DNA of 64,000 nucleotides, from positions 219,545 to 283,544 of the forward strand of contig NZ_JAKRNK010000008.1 in NCBI RefSeq assembly GCF_022346885.1. Direction: 5' to 3'. This DNA comes from Paenibacillus sp. ACRRX. Lineage in GTDB: Bacteria > Bacillota > Bacilli > Paenibacillales > Paenibacillaceae. The notes beneath the pieces are model-generated. The model did no database searches. It was given only the letters and a program-made list of their open reading frames with translations, and had not been told where the DNA came from. Below are positions 44,426 to 52,823 of the stretch, piece by piece (positions within the stretch are counted from its first letter, which is position 1; each line of letters starts with the position of its first letter). A program made the translations under genes and the position numbers.

Positions 44426-45094
44426 CTATAAATCAATTGACCTGTTCCTTCGTTGCTTGCGAATACGTTGGTAGCCTTTGCGCAAGCCCTCCAGCAAAAA
44501 GGCAGGTAGACGGATCGGCCATTTTAACAGTAACGGTCTATACACCCATTGGTATACACGTTTCATATCACGCCATAATCGATCGGGACCTTCCAGCAAA
44601 AAGTCGGATACATCAACTACCGAACCGCGTCCGTTGTCGTTTAATATATTTTTGCCATGAATATCTCTAGGATTCAGTCCTTTAGCTCTTGCATAAGCCA
44701 GTGCTGCATCCACGTCGGAAATGACAGAAGGCGGTATAGGGATCCCTTTTAACAAACAATCATACAACGTAATACCTCTCAGCCGCCGTAATATCAAGTA
44801 GTTATGTCCAACTCCTAAGCATTCGGAGAAGGCAGGATGTATGCCCAACTTATGGTACACCTCAGCCTCTTCCGTTAAGCCAGGCCGTCCTTCAGCATAT
44901 ACTTTAACGACCCATTCACTGTCATGACTATTTGCAAACACAGCAGCATAATTACCTGTACCTAGCAATATCCACGGTTCAGGCATATACTTCACAACAA
45001 TCGGATCATCCGGGGAGTCACTATATATTATTAGATCAGGCAACAGCTTACTCTCTACCCATGCAGCTAGACTTCTTGATTCATCATGGTTCAT
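44426..45094 (-). CDS. Protein-kinase-like protein (YrzF type)
   Basis: A 222-residue small kinase-fold protein. A glycine loop LGTGNYAAVFA lies at about residues 44-54, the ATP lysine in WVVKVYAEG at about 64, the catalytic loop NPRDIHGKNIL at about 144-154 (Asp-Ile-His instead of His-Arg-Asp order) and the metal-binding VVDVSDF near 166. It resembles the Bacillus YrzF/YbdM group of reduced Ser/Thr kinases. The basic C-terminal tail is long. No partner gene is near. The ribosome site is weak. Confidence 0.8.
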   Translation of the reverse strand: MNHDESRSLAAWVESKLLPDLIIYSDSPDDPIVVKYMPEPWILLGTGNYAAVFANSHDSEWVVKVYAEGRPGLTEEAEVYHKLGIHPAFSECLGVGHNYLILRRLRGITLYDCLLKGIPIPPSVISDVDAALAYARAKGLNPRDIHGKNILNDNGRGSVVDVSDFLLEGPDRLWRDMKRVYQWVYRPLLLKWPIRLPAFLLEGLRKGYQRIRKQRRNRSIDL

Positions 45095-45308
45095 ATGAGT
45101 TCACACCCGTCGTTCATAACCTATCTATCACTTCATACACTATATCAGTATATGATTTATCGCGCTAGTTGCTTTTCTTTCAGTACGATTCGCCAACCTA
45201 TAGAGTAAAAAAGGCTGCTCTCCTTAACTCGACTGAAAAATAGCATTGGCCCGTGACGATAGACTCCTTTATATCCTCGACGTAATATTGTATACACTAG
45301 CCAACGTA

Positions 45309-45345
45309 TAGAAGCTGTCCTCCTTAAGTAAGAGGACAGCTTCTC
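45309..45345. terminator. Hairpin after purU
   Basis: GAAGCTGTCCTC and GAGGACAGCTTC form a 12-base stem. It lies about 30 bases past the purU stop. A strong T run is missing, so efficiency is uncertain. Confidence 0.55.
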
Positions 45346-45375
45346 ATGTGAAAATCTCAAATATACGAATAAAGT

Positions 45376-46281
45376 CTAGTTAAAGACAACTGTCTTATTC
45401 TGATAGACGAGTATCCGATCTTCAACGTGCCAATGAACAGCACGCGCCAATACAACTCGCTCGATCGTGCGACCGATACGCTTTAATTCATTTACATCTG
45501 CTCGATGGGTCACGCGCCCCACGTCTTGTTCAATAATCGGACCGCCATCCAACTCTTCCGTCACGTAATGTGCAGTCGCTCCTATCAGCTTAACCCCGCG
45601 ACCATAGGCTTGATGATAAGGTTTACTGCCAACAAATGCCGGCAAGAACGAATGATGAATGTTAATAATCTGATTCTGATACTCTTCTATGAAGCGCGGC
45701 GGAATAATCTGCATATAACGAGCCAGTATGATGACATCTGCCTGACCATTCACTACGTCGAGCTGCTTTTGCTCTGCCTCCTGCTTCGTATCAGGTGTAA
45801 CCGGAATATAGTGATACGGAATCCCAAATGACTCCACATATTCACGCATATCGTTATGGTTGCTCACTACCATTGCAATATCAGCATCAAGATCTCCAGC
45901 CTGCCATTGCCAGATCAGCTCCAGCAAACAATGATCTTCTTTCGATACAAAGATCGCAAGGCGCTTCTTCTCACTTACACGAGAGATACGCCAATCCATT
46001 TGGAACTCACCTGCAATGGAAGCAAAATCTTGCTTCACTTGAGGCAGATGATCCTGCAACTGATCCATATCAAACTCAATTCGCATAAAGAACATGCCAC
46101 CGTCCGGATCCATTGTATATTGGTCTGATTGAACGATATTAGCGCCATGCTCATACAAAAATCTAGATACAGTGGCAACGATCCCAGCACGATCCGGGCA
46201 GGAAATCAGCATCCGTGCGCGATGCACTGACAGGTTGTCCGCAATTGAACGGACATGGGTTAATGTGTGTTGGTGTGTCAT
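45376..46281 (-). CDS. purU: Formyltetrahydrofolate deformylase PurU
   Basis: A 301-residue enzyme that hydrolyses 10-formyltetrahydrofolate to formate and tetrahydrofolate, balancing one-carbon pools for purine synthesis. An N-terminal ACT domain (about residues 20-95, RMLISCPDRAGIVATVS) precedes the formyltransferase-like catalytic domain with ILARYMQIIPP, the catalytic INIHHSFLPAFVGSKPY and the aspartate in GATAHYVTEELDGGPII. GGGAGGG lies before the ATG. It is a single gene. Confidence 0.95.
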   Translation of the reverse strand: MTHQHTLTHVRSIADNLSVHRARMLISCPDRAGIVATVSRFLYEHGANIVQSDQYTMDPDGGMFFMRIEFDMDQLQDHLPQVKQDFASIAGEFQMDWRISRVSEKKRLAIFVSKEDHCLLELIWQWQAGDLDADIAMVVSNHNDMREYVESFGIPYHYIPVTPDTKQEAEQKQLDVVNGQADVIILARYMQIIPPRFIEEYQNQIINIHHSFLPAFVGSKPYHQAYGRGVKLIGATAHYVTEELDGGPIIEQDVGRVTHRADVNELKRIGRTIERVVLARAVHWHVEDRILVYQNKTVVFN

Positions 46282-46356
46282 AAGTTTCCCTCCCTCTATC
46301 TATAAAGCATCACTATATATAGGTAATTGTTTTATTAGCAGTGTCAATCATCCGCT

Positions 46357-47478
46357 TTATTTTAAAGCGTCCGTTCCAGCAAGCCATACTGTGATCCGTT
46401 GGTTCACCTGTTCCTCGGCCAGATCAGGCAGCAATTCCGCTGCAATAACTTGATCATACAAACGCTCCAATGGCTCACGCGGATCAGCCTTCTTAGCCTT
46501 GGCATCATTTTTAAGCAGATTCCATGTATCCAGTACGAATCCACGACGGTCTATACCCTCGTTAACAAAGTAATGGTTCAGTCGTTCGACATCCTCAATA
46601 AACGCATCCCCAAACCGCTCCTTCACGTTACCGCGAAGAAGTGCAATCTCAGCTTCGTACATTGGGCGCTGTTTTTTCGCATCTTTACCGATCCACGGTG
46701 TCTCTAAGATAAACGGACGGCCTTGAAGTCCTTGATGTTGAACAACACTGTTAATGCCGTTAAACCCTATCCATCCTGACCCAACCGGCGCATGGCGGTC
46801 CTTGCTCGCCCCAGTTGGATTCTTACTGTCATTTAAGTGCACTACTGCTATACGATCAAGGCCAACCAGCCGATCAAACTTCTCCAATACACCGTCCAAA
46901 TCGTTCACGATGTCATAACCAGCGTCATGAATGTGGCATGTATCCATACATACCGTCAGACGGCTGTTCAACTCCACCTTGTCAATAATTGCTGCGAGCT
47001 CCTCGAAACTGCGGCCAATCTCTGTGCCTTTGCCGGCCATTGTCTCAAGCGCGATATTAACGTCAGTCTCACTTGTATTTCGCAGCACTTCATTTAATCC
47101 TTCCGCGATCCGGTTGATGCCAAATTCCGCATCTTTGTCCGTATAGGCGCCTGGGTGAAGTACGATGTTTCTTACACCAATATGATGCGTACGACGAATT
47201 TCTTCTTGCAGAAAGTTTACCGCAAGTTCAAACGTATCAGGCTTATACGATCCTAGGTTGATAATATACGGTGCGTGTACAACGATTTCATCCACACCAT
47301 TCTTATTCATCAATTCCTTGCCCTCTTCTATATATAACGTATCAATTGGCTTACGACGCGTATTTTGTGGAGCGCCGGTATATATCATAAATGAGCTCGA
47401 ACCATAAGTGGCAGCTTCTGTAGCAGCGCTTAGCAAACCCTTGTCCGAAAACGAAACGTGCGATCCGATCTTTAACAT
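46357..47478 (-). CDS. nfo: Endonuclease IV (AP endonuclease) with C-terminal extension
   Basis: A 373-residue enzyme that cleaves DNA at abasic sites. The catalytic barrel spans residues 1 to about 283, with zinc ligands in [64 protein letters not shown] and the final ILETPW. The family is usually 280-300 residues long. Here about 85 more residues follow, helical and charged, ending [16 protein letters not shown]. No frameshift is evident, so the extension is part of the gene. Its role is unknown. It is divergent from the DUF2621 gene. Confidence 0.94.
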   Translation of the reverse strand: MLKIGSHVSFSDKGLLSAATEAATYGSSSFMIYTGAPQNTRRKPIDTLYIEEGKELMNKNGVDEIVVHAPYIINLGSYKPDTFELAVNFLQEEIRRTHHIGVRNIVLHPGAYTDKDAEFGINRIAEGLNEVLRNTSETDVNIALETMAGKGTEIGRSFEELAAIIDKVELNSRLTVCMDTCHIHDAGYDIVNDLDGVLEKFDRLVGLDRIAVVHLNDSKNPTGASKDRHAPVGSGWIGFNGINSVVQHQGLQGRPFILETPWIGKDAKKQRPMYEAEIALLRGNVKERFGDAFIEDVERLNHYFVNEGIDRRGFVLDTWNLLKNDAKAKKADPREPLERLYDQVIAAELLPDLAEEQVNQRITVWLAGTDALK

Positions 47479-47522
47479 AGTACAGCTCCCTTCAATTAAT
47501 GTCCCTTATTTTACAGGTAATA

Positions 47523-47572
47523 TCGAAATAAATCTAGGAATGCGGTATAATTCGTATAGTTGCACTTGTAAA
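47523..47572. promoter_or_regulatory. Overlapping divergent promoters of nfo and the DUF2621 gene
   Basis: On the minus strand TTTACA (47572-47567) and TATACC (47549-47544) are 17 bases apart. On the plus strand TCGAAA (47523-47528) and TATAAT (47546-47551) are also 17 apart. The two -10 boxes overlap, so polymerases would compete at the site. Confidence 0.5.
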
Positions 47573-47602
47573 TTTAGGTAATGACCTCGAGGTGATCCTT
47601 AT

Positions 47603-48070
47603 ATGTACACAGTTCACATTTTATTGCCGCTCGCCAGCACCACTCCTCCGAATTGGTTTATGAATTCGATCGCCTTCTGGGGATTTGTTATGATTGGCTT
47701 TATGGCAATAGGCGGATTTTTTATGTTTCGCAAGTTTATGAAAGTATTACCCATGAAAGACGGCAAGTCCAAGCTTGACTGGCAAAACTATTGGGTGGAG
47801 AAAAGTCGCCCCTTATGGACCGATGATACTAGGGATTTCCTACAGTTGCTTGTCGATCCCGTTCCGCAAGCGTTCCGTGATATTGCCAAGCATACCATTG
47901 CTGCCAAGATCGGACAGGTTGCTGTAGAGAGCGGCGCAACTGAAGTAACACGTGATCATTGTATCGAAGGTTACATTAAAGCGACCCCACGACGGGATTA
48001 CTCTTATCTCGTCAAGAATTTAAAGCGTCACAAGATAGATTATTCCCGATTTGAACATTTATTAAAATGA
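47603..48070 (+). CDS. DUF2621 family membrane protein
   Basis: A 155-residue protein with one membrane segment near the N-terminus (about residues 26-46, FWGFVMIGFMAIGGFFMF) and a soluble domain after it with PMKDGKSKLDWQNYWVEKSR and RDHCIEGYIKATPRRDYSYL. It matches the uncharacterised DUF2621 family of Bacillales. GAGGTGAT lies about six bases before the ATG. Confidence 0.88.
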   Translation: MYTVHILLPLASTTPPNWFMNSIAFWGFVMIGFMAIGGFFMFRKFMKVLPMKDGKSKLDWQNYWVEKSRPLWTDDTRDFLQLLVDPVPQAFRDIAKHTIAAKIGQVAVESGATEVTRDHCIEGYIKATPRRDYSYLVKNLKRHKIDYSRFEHLLK

Positions 48071-48257
48071 TTGGCTTTTAAATTCTTCCTTGGAAAGCAC
48101 ATATAGCGGGTCCGCAGTCCATGAATGCTCTAACCTATCACCTATACATGCATATCTTGTTCAACTTCATTGGTTTGTTAATATGTCCTTCTCCACACAA
48201 ACACAGTCAGATCGAATAGGAAATGGTTTGGTGAGTAACAAGGGAAGGAGGAATGGT

Positions 48258-49172
48258 ATGAAAATGTTAATCACTGGCGGCACAGGTTTAGTAGGACACG
48301 CGTTGGCTGAATGGTGGCTCAATGAAGGTCATGAGGTTGTCATCATCACCAGATCCCACTCCGCTCCCCGACGCAGCTTTCAAGGTAAGCAGCCCTCTTT
48401 TCTGCGTTGGGCTGACTTAAAGAAGTCTACGTCATGTCAGAACATAGATGTAGCGGTGAATCTGGCAGGCGAAACAATTAACCAAAGGTGGACCGAGTCA
48501 GCCAAGAATAGAATCGTCGCTTCACGAATTATGCCTGCCAGGCGGCTAAATGAGTGGGTACAATCAATAGGCAACCCGCTTCCTTTATTTATTAGTGCCT
48601 CTGGATCATCCGTTTACGGTTCCTCCTTAACCGGTGTGTTTGACGAGACAAGTCCACCTGACGGAGATGATTTCTTGGCAGATGTGGTTCGTCAATGGGA
48701 GGCCAGTGCAGATTCCATACCTGCCAAGCGGACTGTTAAGTTAAGAATCGCCCCCGTCCTGTCTACTGACGATGGAGCTTACCCCAAAATGCTGCTGCCC
48801 TTTAAATTAGGTATAGGGGGAAGCATAGGCAGCGGGAAGCAGCCTTTCTCATGGATACATATTGATGATCTGGTTCAGCTGATTGACTTTGTCGTTAAAG
48901 ACGCGAGTTTGAGCGGTGTTGTGAACGCTTCCGCTCCGGAATCGGTGACGAATGAAGAGTTTGGGCGGGCAATAGCCAACGTATACAGTCGCCCTTTCTG
49001 GCTGCCTCTTCCCGCTTGGTCACTGCGCTTATTGTTAGGCGAAATGTCATTACTTCTGCTTGAGGGTCAGCGCGTATACCCTTCCAAAGCGTTGGAGCAT
49101 GGGTTCACATTTCAATATGGTTCCGTGGAGCGCGCCCTTCGAGCTCTACGACAAACCGCATTATATAATTAG
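48258..49172 (+). CDS. TIGR01777 family epimerase / nucleoside-diphosphate-sugar epimerase (YfhF type)
   Basis: A 304-residue short-chain-type protein. The NAD(P)-binding motif ITGGTGLVGHALAEWW is at the start, VAVNLAGETINQRW at about 60-75, SASGSSVYGS at about 115, and a C-terminal DUF1731 domain. Substrate unknown; relatives are annotated as epimerases or cell-division-linked SulA-like proteins. The frame is open from 48090, but AAGGAGGA lies just before ATG 48258 and the Rossmann motif begins three residues later. A strong terminator follows. Confidence 0.92.
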   Translation: MKMLITGGTGLVGHALAEWWLNEGHEVVIITRSHSAPRRSFQGKQPSFLRWADLKKSTSCQNIDVAVNLAGETINQRWTESAKNRIVASRIMPARRLNEWVQSIGNPLPLFISASGSSVYGSSLTGVFDETSPPDGDDFLADVVRQWEASADSIPAKRTVKLRIAPVLSTDDGAYPKMLLPFKLGIGGSIGSGKQPFSWIHIDDLVQLIDFVVKDASLSGVVNASAPESVTNEEFGRAIANVYSRPFWLPLPAWSLRLLLGEMSLLLLEGQRVYPSKALEHGFTFQYGSVERALRALRQTALYN

Positions 49173-49179
49173 AAATTAT

Positions 49180-49224
49180 AAGGGCTATTTCGTCAGCAGC
49201 ATCCCGCCTGACGAAATAGCCCTT
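49180..49224. terminator. Strong hairpin between convergent genes
   Basis: AAGGGCTATTTCGTCAG and CTGACGAAATAGCCCTT form a perfect 17-base stem. It separates the plus-strand epimerase gene from the end of the Tad locus on the minus strand. T runs are modest on both sides. Confidence 0.75.
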
Positions 49225-49270
49225 ACAACTTGTATAGCCATACTTGCCATTACCATATCGTACTTGCTGT

Positions 49271-51190
49271 TCAACCGTCTCTTACAACCATCCTGAGCAT
49301 AGAGGTCCCTATCTTAAAGCAATCTCCGTTCTGAATCAGATAAGACTTATAGGGAATCAGCAGTTCGTCTTGGAGTTCCGTTCCATTCTTTGAACCCAGA
49401 TCTTTAATACTGATATGCGTCTCTTCATTAATTAACTCACAATGCAGCTTAGAAATACCCATCTGCGGAATGTAATAATGCACACCTTGATCAGCCCGCC
49501 CTATGACAAAAGGCCACTCATTAGCTTCAATGGAATCAATTACAGTCCTGTTATCGTCGCCAAGCCGTTCTATCATTACACGCTTCACACCTTGACGTCC
49601 TTGCCCTGCGTGCACAATATCATCCAACATCATCGTTGCATCCGGATTTGACATACCTATCATTGTCGTCTGAAACGGAAGAGCTTCGTAATGCTGGTCT
49701 GACATATTAGCAGAACTCTCTTTATTTACAAGCTCTATTTCTTTTTGCTGCATCGTTTGCAGCAAAGGATTAATAGGCTCATAATCATTTGAAAACTTGG
49801 TTGTATAAGTAGAAGGATATTCCGCATAACTTCCCGTTCTCATCCCATCCTTAAACAGGGAAGCTGCAGCAACACGCTCCGATGTGCAATCCCTCGTATC
49901 CAAACCATGCTCAGGACGCCCGCTATAATTCTGATGCTCTGACCTATCTATTGCTCTGTCACTCAATTGAGATGTCAGCTCAATCGAGGCAAAGTCAGGA
50001 AGCTCAACGCTCCCCGGATCAGTATGATCTGTGCGCTGTAAAAATACTCGATCACGCAAATGCGAGAGCAAGGAAAAAACCCAACCTTTCTTCCATGCCC
50101 AGCCGAACCATAAACCAATTAAAGTGGTACCACAGCTTAATACCATACCTAAATTATCGTTACGTCTTAAATAACCTAATCCCCAACCTGCCGTCAAGAT
50201 AAGAATTGAAATGGCTGCACCGATAATACCCGAGCCCTTCAGCACCGCGTTTGCCTGATAATCGATATCCCCATTGTCAGCAATCCTCTCCTGCACGTTC
50301 CACGCACGTCTTTCTGTCTTTTCCTGTTCCCCTAACCTGGAATATCTATCTCCTCTCTCAGGTTCAACGATTCTATTCATTGGGTATCGCTCATGTCCTG
50401 AAGACCTATTCTGCCGACCGTTCTTTAAGTGAATTGGAGAAGCTGCACTTACTGGCAGATTCTCGGGATTGCTAAAATGTGGTCGAGGTTCATCGTTTAG
50501 CCCCTCTTTGTTAAGCCTATTGACACGCTCTCGCTGGATAGGTGTAGACATTTCTGAATGGGCCGGCTGTGCTTGACTATTATTATCATACGTTGATTCT
50601 TGAGTAGTTGGGGATAGAATACATTGCAGGAAATGTCGAACTTGGGATAGGGAGTAGCTGCCATCGTTCAGCATACGAATGACACGTTGAAACCTATCGC
50701 CACTCCAGGAATGAACGTTCCCCGACAATTGAACAGCCAAATGTTGAATTCCATGCAAAGCTGCGTGCTCATGAATCGCCTGCTGCAAGGGAACATAAGG
50801 GACGTATAATCTACCATGAGATAATCCACCCTCTATGAACACAAATTGCTCGTGCAGCAGCAGTTGGTTTGGATGCAGCAAATACGTTCGACATTCCTCA
50901 ACAATCCCCAATAATTGCAACAAGAGCTCATAATATTGCAATTCAGCTATGGATTCACTACGAAGCTGCTGCTGAAGCATCTTCTTGCCGCTAATATCAT
51001 AGATCAGTTGCACATTATAATCGATCTCTCGAACATCCAACTCAAGCAAATGAGGAACCGGGCACTGGCGCATCATCCTTATGGGATGGACATCTAGTTC
51101 ATCTGACTTTACTGGCGGGTCTCTCAACAGCTTCATGCACAAAGTAACCTCATTTACAAAGTCTCCATGATACCCATATGTCGTTGACAT
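49271..51190 (-). CDS. FHA-domain protein with DUF6382 and transmembrane segments, Tad locus
   Basis: A 639-residue protein. Residues of about 1-200 match the DUF6382 domain found N-terminal to FHA domains in Firmicute Tad loci. A low-complexity polar stretch (about 210-330) comes next, then two membrane spans (about 340-395), a second polar linker, and a C-terminal FHA domain (about 555-637). The FHA core GRADQGVHYYIPQMGISKLHCE and DLGSKNGT carries the residues that bind phosphothreonine. It probably links pilus assembly to a Ser/Thr kinase signal, which is inference. AAGGAG lies before the ATG. It is the last gene of the Tad locus. Confidence 0.88.
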   Translation of the reverse strand: MSTTYGYHGDFVNEVTLCMKLLRDPPVKSDELDVHPIRMMRQCPVPHLLELDVREIDYNVQLIYDISGKKMLQQQLRSESIAELQYYELLLQLLGIVEECRTYLLHPNQLLLHEQFVFIEGGLSHGRLYVPYVPLQQAIHEHAALHGIQHLAVQLSGNVHSWSGDRFQRVIRMLNDGSYSLSQVRHFLQCILSPTTQESTYDNNSQAQPAHSEMSTPIQRERVNRLNKEGLNDEPRPHFSNPENLPVSAASPIHLKNGRQNRSSGHERYPMNRIVEPERGDRYSRLGEQEKTERRAWNVQERIADNGDIDYQANAVLKGSGIIGAAISILILTAGWGLGYLRRNDNLGMVLSCGTTLIGLWFGWAWKKGWVFSLLSHLRDRVFLQRTDHTDPGSVELPDFASIELTSQLSDRAIDRSEHQNYSGRPEHGLDTRDCTSERVAAASLFKDGMRTGSYAEYPSTYTTKFSNDYEPINPLLQTMQQKEIELVNKESSANMSDQHYEALPFQTTMIGMSNPDATMMLDDIVHAGQGRQGVKRVMIERLGDDNRTVIDSIEANEWPFVIGRADQGVHYYIPQMGISKLHCELINEETHISIKDLGSKNGTELQDELLIPYKSYLIQNGDCFKIGTSMLRMVVRDG

Positions 51191-51255
51191 GTCTCACTCC
51201 TTTTCAACAATCATGCCCTCCTCCAATTCAAGGCAAACGCGGTCCTTTATCGCCA

Positions 51256-51759
51256 TCACATGTCCATAAAATGTACAGTCAGCGCTGCTGGAATCACTGC
51301 CAGCATGAACGGAAAAGTAGAAGGTCGAATTACGGTCTCTCGAAGCATATCAAAGGATTTCACCCCAATAAACAGCAGCACCATCTGAACAAATCGTCTA
51401 CCTAATGATCGATAGTGATACAACAAGTATATTGAAGCAATCACTCCACCATATAAGATGGAGTAGAAAAATGTGTTCCACACAAAATAACTACCCATCC
51501 ATGCACCGAGCGCAGCAAATAACTTTACATCGCCAGCGCCTACTGCCCGGCCTATGTATAGCAGTAGTAATAACCCGAAGCCGCTGAGAAGTCCCAATCC
51601 ACTTGTTACTATACCTTTCGTCCCATCAACAACAGCGTAATACAATAATGCTGTCACAACTGCGGTCAGATTAAGCTTGTTAGGTATTTTACGAGTCCGT
51701 ATATCCGCAACGCCAGCCGCTATCAGCAATACGGCAGTTGCTCCCTCGGCTAACTGCAA
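51256..51759 (-). CDS. Prepilin peptidase, A24 family (TadV/CpaA type)
   Basis: A 167-residue membrane aspartyl protease that cuts the leader of the Flp pilin and of TadE-like pseudopilins. The two catalytic aspartates are in ADIRTRKIPN (Asp19) and GAGDVKL (GxGD, near residue 76). About five membrane spans. It lacks the N-terminal methylase domain, as is usual for TadV. The start is TTG at 51759 with AAGGAGGAGG upstream. Confidence 0.92.
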   Translation of the reverse strand: MQLAEGATAVLLIAAGVADIRTRKIPNKLNLTAVVTALLYYAVVDGTKGIVTSGLGLLSGFGLLLLLYIGRAVGAGDVKLFAALGAWMGSYFVWNTFFYSILYGGVIASIYLLYHYRSLGRRFVQMVLLFIGVKSFDMLRETVIRPSTFPFMLAVIPAALTVHFMDM

Positions 51760-51806
51760 TGACGACCTCCTCCTTCCACATCTAATCTGTAGATCTAATT
51801 CTGTAG

Positions 51807-52823
51807 CTACTGCACCTGAAAATTCATATCAGCTGACATGCCACTTTCCGTTATAACCTGCAGCCGCCAAATTCCTGCAGAAGTATGGCCCGATACGTTC
51901 CACTCCCAAACCACATTTCCTTCAGCATCTGCATGCTTCCATTCAAGCCCCTTGGCTATGCTCTCACCACTCTTGTAGTACACCATAAGCTTAATCCGTT
52001 CATGCGGAGCTGCCTTGGCTATTAGTCTTGCCATTCCCCATGGCTTCAGTGGATTGGGCTCCAGCCTAATGATTTGGGGTATTGGTTTATCTTTCTGCGT
52101 GGGATTCGTAACTGAACCTGATAAAGGGCTATCCCCGATCCAGACACGCTCTGCCGCTCGCGCCTTCAACGTCACTGTATTCATTAATAGAGGTACACGC
52201 ATCGGTAAATCATATTCAAGCTCAAGTGCAATATAAGGCTCTTTCTTCTCCTTTAAGTCAGGCAATTTTAAATGTGTAACACGAATACGACTCGGCGTTA
52301 ATACTCCTTGTACTCCGTAACGCGCTAACAACGGTTGAAACAATGCTTGTCCAAGCACAGCCTGCGCCTGCTCCCCTAATGACTCAGCATATTGACCTGC
52401 CCACTGCCCTATATCTTGTACCCAATCTGCTGCAGGATGCGGAAGCATGTTCCCAAATTTCTGCCCAAATTCATTAACTGTTAGGCGCATCGCCATTGCC
52501 GGAGGACGGGGAATTTTATTATCGTGTGAACCTCCACTACTCGATTCATCATTTTGTAATGCTAATACGACAGGATACATGTGGGCAGCGACCATTTTCA
52601 CTGAATTCGAAGCACTTGACTGTAAAGCAGTTGCTATTAGGGCTGCTTGTATCATATAAATGAAAAATAAGAAGAGTAAAAGAACCATCGGCAACAGTAT
52701 GGCCGCTTCCAGGATGATTCCACCATCTGACCTCTCCCACTTTGATCCAAACGAATAAGCTGGCTTCTTTAATCTAGTAGGCAAATACAGAGCGGCGTGT
52801 CGCTTCATAATATCCATCTGCAA
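51807..52823 (-). CDS. TadE-like pilus assembly protein with C-terminal extension
   Basis: A 338-residue protein. A class III type leader and hydrophobic stem (SDGGIILEAAILLPMVLLL, about residues 32-50) mark it as a TadE/pseudopilin-like substrate of the prepilin peptidase. The exported part is long, and the last about 110 residues look like an Ig-like beta domain (the segment PQIIRLEPNPLKPWGMARL starts it). The start is uncertain: TTG at 52823 with AGGAGG five bases before it, or ATG at 52817. Either overlaps the upstream gene by 44-50 bases. Confidence 0.82.
   Translation of the reverse strand: MQMDIMKRHAALYLPTRLKKPAYSFGSKWERSDGGIILEAAILLPMVLLLFLFFIYMIQAALIATALQSSASNSVKMVAAHMYPVVLALQNDESSSGGSHDNKIPRPPAMAMRLTVNEFGQKFGNMLPHPAADWVQDIGQWAGQYAESLGEQAQAVLGQALFQPLLARYGVQGVLTPSRIRVTHLKLPDLKEKKEPYIALELEYDLPMRVPLLMNTVTLKARAAERVWIGDSPLSGSVTNPTQKDKPIPQIIRLEPNPLKPWGMARLIAKAAPHERIKLMVYYKSGESIAKGLEWKHADAEGNVVWEWNVSGHTSAGIWRLQVITESGMSADMNFQVQ

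Noticed and set aside
45157..45360. 67-codon open frame on the minus strand
   Set aside because: It begins within the hairpin after purU, lacks a ribosome site and has no recognisable sequence.
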